Shown here in pieces: positions 45,578 to 55,015 of a DNA stretch of 64,000 nt. Below the pieces are notes generated by a model. It was not told where the DNA came from, searched no databases, and saw nothing but the letters and a program-made list of their open reading frames with translations. The position numbers and the translations under genes are program-made. The stretch is from Mayamaea pseudoterrestris (Eukaryota; Bacillariophyta; Bacillariophyceae; Sellaphorales; Sellaphoraceae). The DNA is taken from positions 868,001 to 932,000 of the forward strand of contig BROI01000005.1 in the NCBI GenBank assembly GCA_027923505.1, in the 5' to 3' direction. Each line of letters starts with the position of its first letter. The first letter of the stretch is position 1.

Positions 45578-46690
45578 TTAACTACTGCGCCAGCCAAAGA
45601 GGTTAGCGACAATGATTGTAGTGTCGTCAATGACTTGTTCCTCGTGCATCCACCTGGTAGCGGCTTCCGTGACAAGAACATCCACTGCGTCGGTTGGACT
45701 AGGCTGGCCTTCAACCATTTCAGCACACTCTTGATTGTCCACAAACTCCCAAAGCCCATCCGTCGCAACGACGAGGAAACGGTCAGTGTCTGCGTTGAGC
45801 TCAAACTCGGTGAACTCGGGTTCAGAAATTACACCAGCCGAGTGGGCAACAACGTCTCCCAGGGAACGACTCATCGCAAGTCCAGGAATGTCCATGTGGC
45901 CCAGCCAGACTCGAGGCGGACCGTCTACGCCATCGTCATATTCGACGGCAAACACACGTCCGCCGCAGGCAAGGATGCGTTCCTTTTCTTTGGGGCTGTC
46001 AGGCTTGTGATCAAAGGTAATATCCTGCGCAATCAATGTGCCGCTCTTCTCTTCCTTGCCCAAGATGACTCTCGAATCACCAACGTTGACTCCTGTGACA
46101 GAATTTCCTCGAATAATGGCCATGGAGAGCGTTGTTCCGGAGAATTCCGAATCGATGCGATAATTGCGAAGAAGATTTCGCTCCACCTTGGCAATGGCAT
46201 CAGCTGTCGCCTTCTTGTGGTCATTAACCCAATCTTGATGGTTAAACATTTCCGGAATTAGCTGATCGCGAAAGGTCTGCGAAACACCGTCTCCATGTTC
46301 TCCGTGACCATCCAGAACGCACAGGACCAAGGTATTGGTTTGCGGATCATCTGCCATGATGAGGGAATCCTGATTCTTCTTGCGGGGATTGTAGGGGGCA
46401 TGCCCTTTCTTGGATACGCCAGAGTACTCGGTAACGGCGCATTTGACTAAAGTGACTGGGGCCGCTCGTGCTGGAGGAGGCTTGCTGGAAGGTAGAAGCT
46501 CCTCCGGATCCATAATCTTGGAGTCGGCGCGACCATCGATGTTCTCGGTTGCTCCCGTACTTCCAGTCACGGTTAGACGGCGGCGCATCTTTTGGAAGGG
46601 TTTTCCAATAGCTCCCATCTGCGTTCCAGTTGCAAGAAGAAAGGGACGGGTGAGTCGCAAAACGATGGAGTACGATAGTCGACTTTCCAT
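45578..46690 (-). CDS. PP2C-family Ser/Thr protein phosphatase, possibly N-myristoylated
   Basis: 370 residues from ATG 46690, or 346 from the internal ATG that begins MGAIGKPFQKMRRRL. The phosphatase domain has VLDGHGEHGD (metal-binding Asp), FSGTTLSMAI, VNVGDSRVILG, AMSRSLGDVV and VVATDGLWEF, followed by DDTTIIVANLF. All key Mg/Mn aspartates appear present. A CAG immediately before ATGGGAGC could be a splice acceptor, so the true start may be MGAIGK. Its Gly2 and following basic residues fit N-myristoylation. Other myristoylated PP2Cs act at membranes. The substrate is unknown. Confidence 0.92.
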   Translation of the reverse strand: MESRLSYSIVLRLTRPFLLATGTQMGAIGKPFQKMRRRLTVTGSTGATENIDGRADSKIMDPEELLPSSKPPPARAAPVTLVKCAVTEYSGVSKKGHAPYNPRKKNQDSLIMADDPQTNTLVLCVLDGHGEHGDGVSQTFRDQLIPEMFNHQDWVNDHKKATADAIAKVERNLLRNYRIDSEFSGTTLSMAIIRGNSVTGVNVGDSRVILGKEEKSGTLIAQDITFDHKPDSPKEKERILACGGRVFAVEYDDGVDGPPRVWLGHMDIPGLAMSRSLGDVVAHSAGVISEPEFTEFELNADTDRFLVVATDGLWEFVDNQECAEMVEGQPSPTDAVDVLVTEAATRWMHEEQVIDDTTIIVANLFGWRSS

Positions 46691-46780
46691 TCAAAAGGGT
46701 ATCACTTTTAATGCTGCCGCTGCAGACGCACTCATCACGAATCAATTGTGACTTGAGCCTTAATAGCCTATTGTGTTCAA

Positions 46781-46960
46781 TTACAACATGCAGGCATTCA
46801 GGACCTTGACTAAGTCCGATGACTTCGAAGTCATTCTCAATTCTTTCGCCATCTGAATTAGACGTACCACTCCTTTAACTCCTGGCTCCGTCTTTCCCTT
46901 GGAGGGCGGGGGCTCGTCACCATACCCATAGCCATTGTTGGCAGTTTGCGGCGTGCTCAT
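46781..46960 (-). CDS. 59-codon open frame, tentative
   Basis: Starts MSTPQTANNGYGYGDEPPPS and ends in the helical MAKELRMTSKSSDLVKVLNA. The start is an ATG, and the C-terminal half looks like an ordered short helix pair. It could be a small protein or the last exon of something upstream. No family is recognised. Confidence 0.35.
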   Translation of the reverse strand: MSTPQTANNGYGYGDEPPPSKGKTEPGVKGVVRLIQMAKELRMTSKSSDLVKVLNACML

Positions 46961-47296
46961 GGTTGAATGATGCGTCTCTTGCTCTCTTCTTTGGCCGAGG
47001 TTGTTGCAGTGTTGATCACTGATGCCTGCAAGGCATCCATATCCATTCGCCTCACGCCTCGTGCCTCGTGCGTCGACGAGAGCTGCGGAGTCGCACAATT
47101 TCAGTCTGTGAAAAGGAGTACTCTGTCGTCGGTAGAAACTTATGCCCTTCTCACACATTCAAGTCACGACTGATGACTAAGAATGACCGCCTTTCCCTTC
47201 TGTCATACCGGTACAAATACGACGTGGAAAATATCGACGCAATCTTCATGTTGTGTCAATGAATCCAGTAGGGTATAGCGACCCTCAACAGTTACC
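46961..47296. other. Intergenic upstream of the acyltransferase
   Basis: 336 bp without a supported gene. Position makes it a divergent promoter if the 59-codon frame is real. Confidence 0.4.
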
Positions 47297-48660
47297 ATGC
47301 ACAGCTCTCATGACGACAAAAGCTTGAGAGAAACGTGGCGAAATTTCTTACGCGCCTTGAAATCGCCTCAGCCATTCAACCCCTTTGTTTGGATCTTCAG
47401 CTTCGCGCTGGCGCTGCAAAGAGATTTTTTTCGGCGACTTGGTCTCACGGTTTACACAGACAACTACAAACATCGAGTTCTTCCTATCATACCAATATTC
47501 GCAATCTCATTAGTCGCTATATGTGCGTTGTCTTATCCGCTATCGATCCGATCAGTTGTGAAGGAGCGTTGGTGCCCAAAAGAATGTGGAAGCAGCGCAT
47601 CGCTTCAAAACACACAATCCATCAACAGTAACTACCGAGACACACAATGCCTTTGGATCCATTTTCATGACATTATGATACTATATTTGCCAACCATGAT
47701 TCTTTTTCATTTCATCAATGCTTGTTGCTCGTCGCCTGGAGTCGCATTGGCTAAAAACGCTCCCGACGCATGGATGGCTCACCTTGCGCAGGGAGGTTTC
47801 GTTGGATGGAATATTACTCTTGATCGGGCCGCTGAACGACGGCGCGTCATGTTATACGGACGAATGGTGCTTCAGGCGATGGAAGAACCACATCAATCGA
47901 CTAGTGCACAAGGCTATCATGCCTTTCCCACTCCCTTTGCTTCTTACTGCAAAACGTGTGACATTATTCGACCTCCGAGAGCGCACCACTGCAGCACAAG
48001 TGACCGATGCGTACTACAATATGATCACTTTTGTATCTGGCTGAACAACACTGTCGGTTACAACAACTAGTAAGTTGGGGTGGATGCGTCATTACAACAC
48101 AGCGTCTGCTAACGTTTAACACCTCTTTCGGTCATCACAGTCGGTCTTTCTTTTTGCTGCTTTTCTACGTGATGATTGCATGCTGGTACGGCGTTGCTCT
48201 TCTTTTTCTACCATTTTACGAGCCACTCAAAGCAAGAATAAATGACCATGGTTGGCGTTGGCTATATTCAAATGGAACTGGCCTCCTGAATTTGCCACCA
48301 CTCGCTGAGTTCTTTCGAATGAGTCTATCGGGAACACTGCCAAGTGGAGCGGTCATTGATATCATTTATCCTCTACTGTTTGGAGTTGGCGCAATAATGT
48401 CAGCGTTTTTTGGATACCACGTGAAATATGTATTAATGGCGCGGACAACCCTTGAACATCGTGTCATTCTAGACCGATCGATACATTATTTGTTCCACAC
48501 TGGCTCATCCGGACCGACCCTTGTCAATCCTTTCGACCAAGGCTGGCGAGTAAATCTGTCGCAGGTACTGGGGCCCAACCTTTGGCTCATCTTTTTACCA
48601 GTGACAGTACAAATCCCGCCGCCATTCGTTTTTAAAGGGAGCAAACACAAGCGCAATTAA
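47297..48660 (+). CDS. DHHC-family S-acyltransferase with a DHFC active-site motif
   Basis: Two exons, 47297-48069 and 48141-48660, joined over a 71-bp GTAAGT...CACAG intron, give 430 residues. There are four membrane segments, two before the Cys-rich domain ([36 protein letters not shown]) and two after. The Cys-rich domain reads [18 protein letters not shown], then DHFC (about 243-246), then NNTVGYNNY. Family hallmarks downstream are ARTTLEH (TTxE motif) and [16 protein letters not shown]. Compared with the consensus, one zinc-ligand Cys is Ser, the third residue of DHHC is Phe, and the Cys of NCVG is Thr. The catalytic Cys remains. Protein S-palmitoylation at an endomembrane is the expected role. 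Confidence 0.9.
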
Positions 48661-48742
48661 GCGGCACCCGATAATGGTCTGCGCTGCACGAGGGCGCTTG
48701 GTAAAGGCTACCGGTAGTCCTTTTCATGCATCTGTGATATTT

Positions 48743-49216
48743 CTAGGATACGCTTCTACTGCTTACACTGCCGCTCGCAATGCTATTGCTCCTACTCCTT
48801 GACGAAGTCGACCCTTTTGAGTAAAACAAGAACTGCAAAAGCCACTTTAGACCAAATCCACTTTCGCCATCTTGAATTCCGCCGTCAATGCGGTCCAATT
48901 CGTCAGCTTTAGCATATAAAGTGGCGCCCCATCGTAAAGAAATGTGATAAGTGTCACACGCAGCATCGTATCGCTTGACCTTCCCTTCTCCGAACGAAGT
49001 AATGACGTCATCTCCTACGGCGGCCTTGAGCGGACATACTATCCAATTGGCTTGCAAGTAACAAGCCATACCAGCAGTCGGTATCGTGACTATATGTACA
49101 CCGGTTTTAGGGTCCACTGATGCGAGAGTCCCAGACAGCCCAAGCTTGGTCAGCACCGAATATCCTAAAACAAAAGCGAAAGGTTTCGTGAGGAATCGGC
49201 GCAAAAAAGACACCAA
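48743..49216 (-). CDS. C-terminal module exon of the APP1-like gene, or separate fragment
   Basis: From the acceptor TTTTGTTTTAG at about 49175 the frame reads GYSVLTKLGLSGTLASVD, then VGDDVITSFGEGKVKRYDAA and ISLRWGATLYAKADELDRI, and ends in a Ser/Arg-rich tail. The middle is the same SH3-like module (GxxVxTxFGxGxV) that repeats in the large gene just upstream. It should therefore belong to that protein. The obvious donor GTAACA at 49240, however, joins out of frame. Either another donor is used, or there is a frameshift, or an assembly error. No in-frame ATG begins the block. Confidence 0.5.
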   Translation of the reverse strand: MVSFLRRFLTKPFAFVLGYSVLTKLGLSGTLASVDPKTGVHIVTIPTAGMACYLQANWIVCPLKAAVGDDVITSFGEGKVKRYDAACDTYHISLRWGATLYAKADELDRIDGGIQDGESGFGLKWLLQFLFYSKGSTSSRSRSNSIASGSVSSRSVS

Positions 49217-49237
49217 ATTGTTTGCAATTACCGGTTG

Positions 49238-52200
49238 TTACTCGCCCTCCTGGCACCCAACAGCCACTCGGTGACGGATACAGTTCTTTCTTAGAAAGGC
49301 TGTGGCAAAAGAGCCATTAGCCAGCGCGCATTGGGACAGTGACACCTCATAAAAACCATCTACGGAGCGAAAAGCCTTGATGACGCCGTCACCAAATAAT
49401 GTCGAGACAGACGCGGAATCCTTGTAATATTGCACACTGAGCTTTGGTTCGAGCGGCTTATTTTTCTTGACTAGCAGCGGGCTTAGTAATGTTCGGGACG
49501 ATTCGACCATTTTGCCAATGGCAGAGGTCGATTGCTCGATTGCTGAGGAAAATATCGAGGGTCTCTCTGCCTTCTTATCCTTCCACCCTCGAGCGCTTTC
49601 AACGGTACAAAAGAGTTGTGGGTGTGCACCATTGGCGAGCTTCCAGTTTTCAAGCCGCATCCCGATTGTCGGCGTCATCGCTGCTTTCTTGCCGCGTGGC
49701 CGTGTCGGTGGCAAAGGTTGAAAGACCCGCCCCTTTCCAAAGGGGGTGTTAATTATGGTGCCATCAGCATATGGGAAATCCAAAGGTTTCTCGGCGAGAC
49801 TCAGCTGCCATACGAGTTTTGAAAACAAACTATGGCTTACGTGCTTCACTGTTTCAAGTCGCATGTATCCAGTGGCGTGCCAGTTTACCATTTCGACAAC
49901 TACGCATCCTTTCTTCTCCCTCAACTCGACAATTCTCCCCGGACCGTATGGCGTCGTGCACTCATCACCCGCTTTGAATATCGCACACTTGGGCGTCGGA
50001 GTTTGAAGGAAGGGGAAGAGGGATGCTCGTGATTTGTCTGAAAATTTCGGTAGAGTTGGCGCGGTATGCTTTGATATAAATTGCCCGTGTACACTAGCAT
50101 GCACGAATCCTCTGCCATTCATTACATTGCCTTTTTCATCTCGCTTCAAAAGTGCTTGCATATTACAAATAGCACGCAACGTACCCGACTGATCAGCTGA
50201 CAATGACTGCGTTCCAGTCTCAATCGCGCCATCTGAGCACGAGCGAACAGGAATGTCTCGCCTACCACCTGCTGCTGATGCCTCGGAGCTAGGCTGCCCA
50301 CTTTCCTGACTTGATTCGCCAACACTTTGCGCTTCTGATACGACTGGTTGCGTGTTTACGTGCGACTCCCATTGTTCTGAGACAAGGTCACATAAACCGC
50401 TCGTTTCCACATCGGTGCTTGACGCGAGCACATCATCTTCCTGGCCTTCGTCTACTTCGTCAACAGTCTCCAAATGGATTGCCTCAGTCTGCGACCGAAC
50501 CAGCGGCGGCACAACTGAATTTTTCGGCCGAATAGTGGCGTCCTTTGTCTCCTTCAAGTATTCCGCTACCTGGATATGAAGTGGTCGCCAGTCCAACTCG
50601 ACTTGGTAAAGATCAAAAGTCGGGTCGAATCCACGAATAATTGCGAGCCCATAAGGAGTTCTCACCTTCTCTCCGATGAAGTAACGAGGATCTGCTTGTA
50701 TAAGATCAGCCGGTTGTTCACAGTGCCTCGTCAAAAAACAGTTTGCTTCCCACAAGGACTGGTTCAACTCGTGGCGACGAGACGACTTCATTGCGTCTGA
50801 AGTCCAATTGTTGATCTGCATGAAGTCCTTCGCAGCGTCGCTGCAGATTCGTCGAAGCCCGCGAATTCTAATCATTGGGGGATTCTGATTCGCCGCTCTG
50901 AGCGCTGCTTCAACAAAATTGCGAAAGAAAATTACTCGTCCCCTGAATTCCTTTTCTCTCCATCGTTTCGCAGCGTAGCCATACGTCTGGCGAATATCCT
51001 GCACGACGTGAACAAACAGAGTCTCAAATTCATAAGGAAATGCATCCCACATTAACTCCCCCGCTCTCACATCTCCTTGCCCATTGTCGCAAACAAACAC
51101 ATGCTGATATTCAGGATAAATTGAGACGTATCGACGGAAGTTATCAAATTTTTTCTTGGCCAACGGTTCGAAATCGTTTTGATACAAAAACTGCGATCCC
51201 GACGTCAAGTCCCCAGCGAGTAGGCTCGGCATCGTATGAAGCCCTTGACGACCATCGCCTCGACGTGTCCGAAGCTTCTCAAACTTGGCAAAGTTTATCT
51301 TCTCACTGATATCCTTATATAAATGCGGGCGCGCTGAAAGAAAGACCAAATTGCCAACGCTATTCTCTTTCCATTCTTCAGGCCCTTGCGTCCCAATGTC
51401 GAGCTCTCGATAGAATCCTAGAACTCCAGGATACACCGTCTTCCTCGGATAACGTCTATCAACTCCAGCCGGATACATACCTCCGCTGCAATAAAGTGTA
51501 TCATCAACATCGGAAAGCACCTTTCGCCACTGCATAGGGACGATGTGCCGAGCGCGCCGGGTACCCATTTGGATGTTTGTCTGCTGAATTGCAGCTTCGC
51601 GCCGAATGTGGTTAAGAATGTCCTGCCGGACACTCTCTGATCTGATGTCGTCGTATATAAGCTTGTTCATACAAAAGTAATCTCCCTTTGCATCCATTAA
51701 TGTCTTCAACTCCGACAGCTCGTCTTGGTGCGTCTTGAGAAGAATGTTGCGGACCCAATGCTCGGCGCGAGGATTTGCACGAAGCTTCAATAACTGTAGG
51801 GAATGCAGAATAATGACCCGGCTTACAACAGAGAGTATGGGAAGTCTTTCTATGGCTAACAGATTGATGAGCTCGGTTCGATTTTTGCCGTTAAAGTGTC
51901 GATGATCTTTGATCTTGTAGAATAGCAGTCCCAGCTTTACGTGGCCGATGAGGTAATTGAGTGCGCGCGCATCGCATTCCTCAAAAACAGTAATGATTTC
52001 TCGCTCTTTGAGCAAAACGAATCTTTGATTGATAAAGTTGTTGATTGTCGAGGGGATGAGCAACTGGTCAATTTCTTGCAGGCAGGAATTGATATGGTCG
52101 AGCTGTTCCTCGACCGGAATGCCCAAGTCGCGAAGACGAATGAGCGAAGTGTTTGCCGTTGACGATCGTCTAATATTTGTTTGCTGGCTTATAGAGATTC

Positions 52201-52537
52201 GATGTGTATATCGGTCCCATACATGCATAAAATACCCCGAGAGAACAATTCCGATCAATCCCAACCCAGGACTGTAGAGACCGAAGGCCACAGGCGAGTC
52301 GGCCGCAAAGAATAGTGCCGTGCTGAGAAGAACTCCAAAACCGGTCCAAAAACGATTTTCAAACTCTTGAGCGTAGTGCAGCCCCGATTCCTCGTACGCG
52401 ATGAACAGATAGAGAGTGTAGAGCAAACTGACCAAACAAGAGCATGTAATCGGAGCAATGGTAAACAGTGCGAGTAGAACCAATACTGCCGTCACCAACC
52501 CGCCAAGGAGTATTATCATTGCCGCAAACCTATCCAT
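49238..52537 (-). CDS. Membrane APP1-like (DUF2183) phosphatase with repeated SH3-like modules
   Basis: 1,099 residues from ATG 52537 (MDRFAAMIILLGGLV). Four hydrophobic segments fall within residues 1-110. A helical region follows, then the DUF2183 catalytic block: WRKVLSDVDDTLYC (DVDDT at 343-347), VFLSARPHLY, and VFVCDNGQGDVRAGELM. In yeast App1 the DxDxT motif performs Mg-dependent phosphatidate dephosphorylation, so a lipid phosphatase role is inferred. After it come at least four modules of the pattern GxxVxTPxGxGxV...YxVxLxW (for example GEKVRTPYGLAIIRGFD, GDECTTPYGPGRIVEL, GTIINTPFGKGRVFQP and STLFGDGVIKAF). These resemble repeated small beta-barrels. The stop at 49238 may be bypassed by splicing to a further module downstream. 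Confidence 0.85.
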   Translation of the reverse strand: MDRFAAMIILLGGLVTAVLVLLALFTIAPITCSCLVSLLYTLYLFIAYEESGLHYAQEFENRFWTGFGVLLSTALFFAADSPVAFGLYSPGLGLIGIVLSGYFMHVWDRYTHRISISQQTNIRRSSTANTSLIRLRDLGIPVEEQLDHINSCLQEIDQLLIPSTINNFINQRFVLLKEREIITVFEECDARALNYLIGHVKLGLLFYKIKDHRHFNGKNRTELINLLAIERLPILSVVSRVIILHSLQLLKLRANPRAEHWVRNILLKTHQDELSELKTLMDAKGDYFCMNKLIYDDIRSESVRQDILNHIRREAAIQQTNIQMGTRRARHIVPMQWRKVLSDVDDTLYCSGGMYPAGVDRRYPRKTVYPGVLGFYRELDIGTQGPEEWKENSVGNLVFLSARPHLYKDISEKINFAKFEKLRTRRGDGRQGLHTMPSLLAGDLTSGSQFLYQNDFEPLAKKKFDNFRRYVSIYPEYQHVFVCDNGQGDVRAGELMWDAFPYEFETLFVHVVQDIRQTYGYAAKRWREKEFRGRVIFFRNFVEAALRAANQNPPMIRIRGLRRICSDAAKDFMQINNWTSDAMKSSRRHELNQSLWEANCFLTRHCEQPADLIQADPRYFIGEKVRTPYGLAIIRGFDPTFDLYQVELDWRPLHIQVAEYLKETKDATIRPKNSVVPPLVRSQTEAIHLETVDEVDEGQEDDVLASSTDVETSGLCDLVSEQWESHVNTQPVVSEAQSVGESSQESGQPSSEASAAGGRRDIPVRSCSDGAIETGTQSLSADQSGTLRAICNMQALLKRDEKGNVMNGRGFVHASVHGQFISKHTAPTLPKFSDKSRASLFPFLQTPTPKCAIFKAGDECTTPYGPGRIVELREKKGCVVVEMVNWHATGYMRLETVKHVSHSLFSKLVWQLSLAEKPLDFPYADGTIINTPFGKGRVFQPLPPTRPRGKKAAMTPTIGMRLENWKLANGAHPQLFCTVESARGWKDKKAERPSIFSSAIEQSTSAIGKMVESSRTLLSPLLVKKNKPLEPKLSVQYYKDSASVSTLFGDGVIKAFRSVDGFYEVSLSQCALANGSFATAFLRKNCIRHRVAVGCQEGE

Positions 52538-52901
52538 GGTAGATGAGTTATCTTCCTCTAATGTTGCTCGACACAAGCGATGATCGCTGCTTTCGAATTC
52601 GCGCCAGACGCCCGACGTCACCTGTCAAGAGGAATCGGACGCTGCCCACAGTTTATTGTCGTCGGTGCTACAAGGGTAAAGCCGCTTTGTCGATAAAAAC
52701 AGTACAAGCTCAGCAGATTCGCATCTATTCCTACGAACCGTCATGATGGTTTCTCTTGCTTCTTGCTCCGTCGTCGCAGTCGAAACCGAGCCGAATCGCA
52801 TTGGTTTTCACGCCGTCCAGCCGCCGTCAGTTCAATATCGGTGCGCCTAGCCGCTCACACAGCTACCACGAGCCTCATTATTTTTTGTATTTCGCTCGAC
52901 C
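52538..52901. promoter_or_regulatory. Divergent promoter region of APP1-like gene and CCT7
   Basis: 364 bp between divergent starts. No TATA box was obvious. Assigned by position. Confidence 0.45.
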
Positions 52902-54791
52902 ATGATGCAAGGTGGAGCACGCCCGGGAATCATTCTCCTTCGCGAAGGAACGGATACGTCGCAGGTATCTAATTCTGATTCATGAATATGAGAGAGTGAT
53001 TGCTGAGTAGATGATGCCGGCCGACAGCGACAACATTGACTAACAAAAGGAACTCATTCGCTGGTCGCTCACATCATTCTCTCGTTCATAACACTTTTAC
53101 AGGGAATTCCGCAACTCATCAGTAACATAAATGCATGCCAGGCTGTCGCTGATGCAATCCGATCGACACTAGGTCCAGCCGGCCGCGACAAGCTCATTGC
53201 CGGCCCGACGGGCGTCACCATTTCCAACGATGGCGCAACTCTCATGAAGCTTCTCGAGATTGAACATCCAGCCGCTCAGACACTTGTCGACATTTCCATG
53301 AGCCAGGATGCCCAAGTCGGAGATGGAACGACTAGCGTAGTACTTTTGGCGGGAGAGCTGCTTACACGGCTCAAATCATTTGTTGAAGAGGGCGTTCACC
53401 CGCAGGTCCTTATGACGCATGTCCGCGCGGCCGGACAACTGGCAGTCGATAAAGTCAAGGAACTCGCTATTGAAACGCCTCCGGATGATCTTTACGACAT
53501 GCTGATCAAGACTGCATCCACGGCTTTGAATTCGAAACTTATTTCTAGCCACAAGGATCTTTTTGCACCCATGGTGGTGCAAGCGATTACTTCCCTGCAC
53601 AACGCTGGAGCCATGGATGAATGGGAGAGACTCGTTGCTATCAAGCGAATTCCTGGAGGAGATGTACGACAAAGTTTCTTGGTCAGCGGGGTCGCCTTCA
53701 AAAAGACGTTTTCCTATGCTGGTTTTGATCAAATGACCAAGAAATTTTCTCAGCCCAAGATTTTGCTGCTCAATGTTGAGCTCGAGCTCAAGTCGGAAAA
53801 GGAAAATGCAGAAGTTCGCATCACTGATCCAGACCAGTACCAATCCATTGTCGATGCAGAATGGCAAGTTATTTATGACAAGCTAGATGCGTGCGTGGCT
53901 TGCGGAGCTAATATTGTTCTGTCAAAGCTACCCATTGGTGATCTTGCCACTCAATACTTTGCCGACAAGGGACTATTTTGCGCGGGTCGAGTTGCCGACG
54001 ATGACTTGAGACGTGTCAGTAAAGCCACGGGAGGAACTACTCAAACAAGCTGCACGGATTTGAGCGTCAGTGTGCTCGGAACTTGTGGAACGTTTGAGGA
54101 ACGACAAGTAGGCGATGAACGTTTCAATGTGTTTACCGAGTGTCCGCAAGAACTAACATCAACCATTGTTTTGCGCGGTGGAACAGAGCAGTTTATAGCC
54201 GAGAGTGAACGCAGTGTTCATGACGCTTTGTGCGTTGTCAAGCGATCGTTGGAATCTGGCGCTGTTGTAGCAGGTGGCGGAGCCATTGAAATGGAAGTTG
54301 CCAAGTTTCTGCGAGATTATGCGCTTACAATTGACGGCAAGGGGCAACTCATTGTCGGAGCCTACGCTAAAGCTCTTGAAGTCATTCCTCGCCAGCTTTG
54401 CGATAATGCCGGTTTTGACTCGACCGACATACTTGCTGGATTGCGCAAGAGACATAGCCAGGACGCGGACGGAAAGTGGTACGGCGTAGATGTCGCCAAG
54501 GGAGATATTTGCGATACGTTCGAGTCGGGTGTCTGGGAGCCGGCATCGAACAAGATCAATTCGTTTGACGCGGCAACGGAAGCCGCCTGCGTCATTCTAT
54601 CGATTGACGAAACGGTGATCGCACCACGATCACGCGATCCTGGCGCCCACCAATCGGGGTTGATGGACCAGAATAGTAAACCTATGAGCAGTATGATGAA
54701 CAGTGCCATGGCTACTGCCAGTTCTGGCGGCGCTAGGAGTGGACAACTAGGACCAGGCGTAAGCTACATGAAGGGGCGCGGTGGCGGCTAA
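52902..54791 (+). CDS. CCT7: T-complex chaperonin subunit eta
   Basis: Exons 52902-52964 and 53103-54791, joined over a 138-bp GTATCT...TTACAG intron, give 583 residues. The first exon supplies IILLREGTDTSQ, the conserved CCT-eta N-terminus, and the second continues LISNINACQAVADAIRSTLG. ATP-site motifs are present: GPAGRDKLI, SNDGATLMKLL, QVGDGTTSVVLLAGELL and VAGGGAIEMEVAKFLRDYA. The C-terminus ends in a Gly-rich tail (GQLGPGVSYMKGRGGG). The length fits the family. CCT7 is one of eight subunits of the cytosolic ring that folds actin and tubulin. Confidence 0.97.
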
Positions 54792-54836
54792 TGAATAATC
54801 TACATAAGTTATACGACCAGACAAATCTTTGTATCC

Positions 54837-55015
54837 ATTGCTACTTTGCTCATCGGTCAGCTCGCTCGTTCGCTTTTCGGTGCTGTGTATGCGTGCCTTC
54901 TCCAATCCACAATCTGCAGTCCGGTAAATGCGTCTTTTCAAATCCATGATCGCTCTTTGTATCCATTGCGTAGTTTGCTAACCAGTCAGCTCTCTCGTTC
55001 GCATTCCGGTAAATG
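54837..55015. repeat. Imperfect ~118-bp-spaced duplication at the RNase H gene 3' end
   Basis: CTTTGTATCCATTGC at 54837 recurs at 54955. GTCAGCTCGCTCGTTCGC near 54857 recurs as GTCAGCTCTCTCGTTCGC near 54975. On the coding strand the segment for NERADWLANYAMDTK was copied downstream, and the copy now supplies the end KANERADR and the stop. Confidence 0.75.

Noticed and set aside
52543-52746. Plus-strand 67-codon frame in the divergent promoter
   Set aside because: It overlaps the APP1-like gene's upstream region on the other strand and lacks support.
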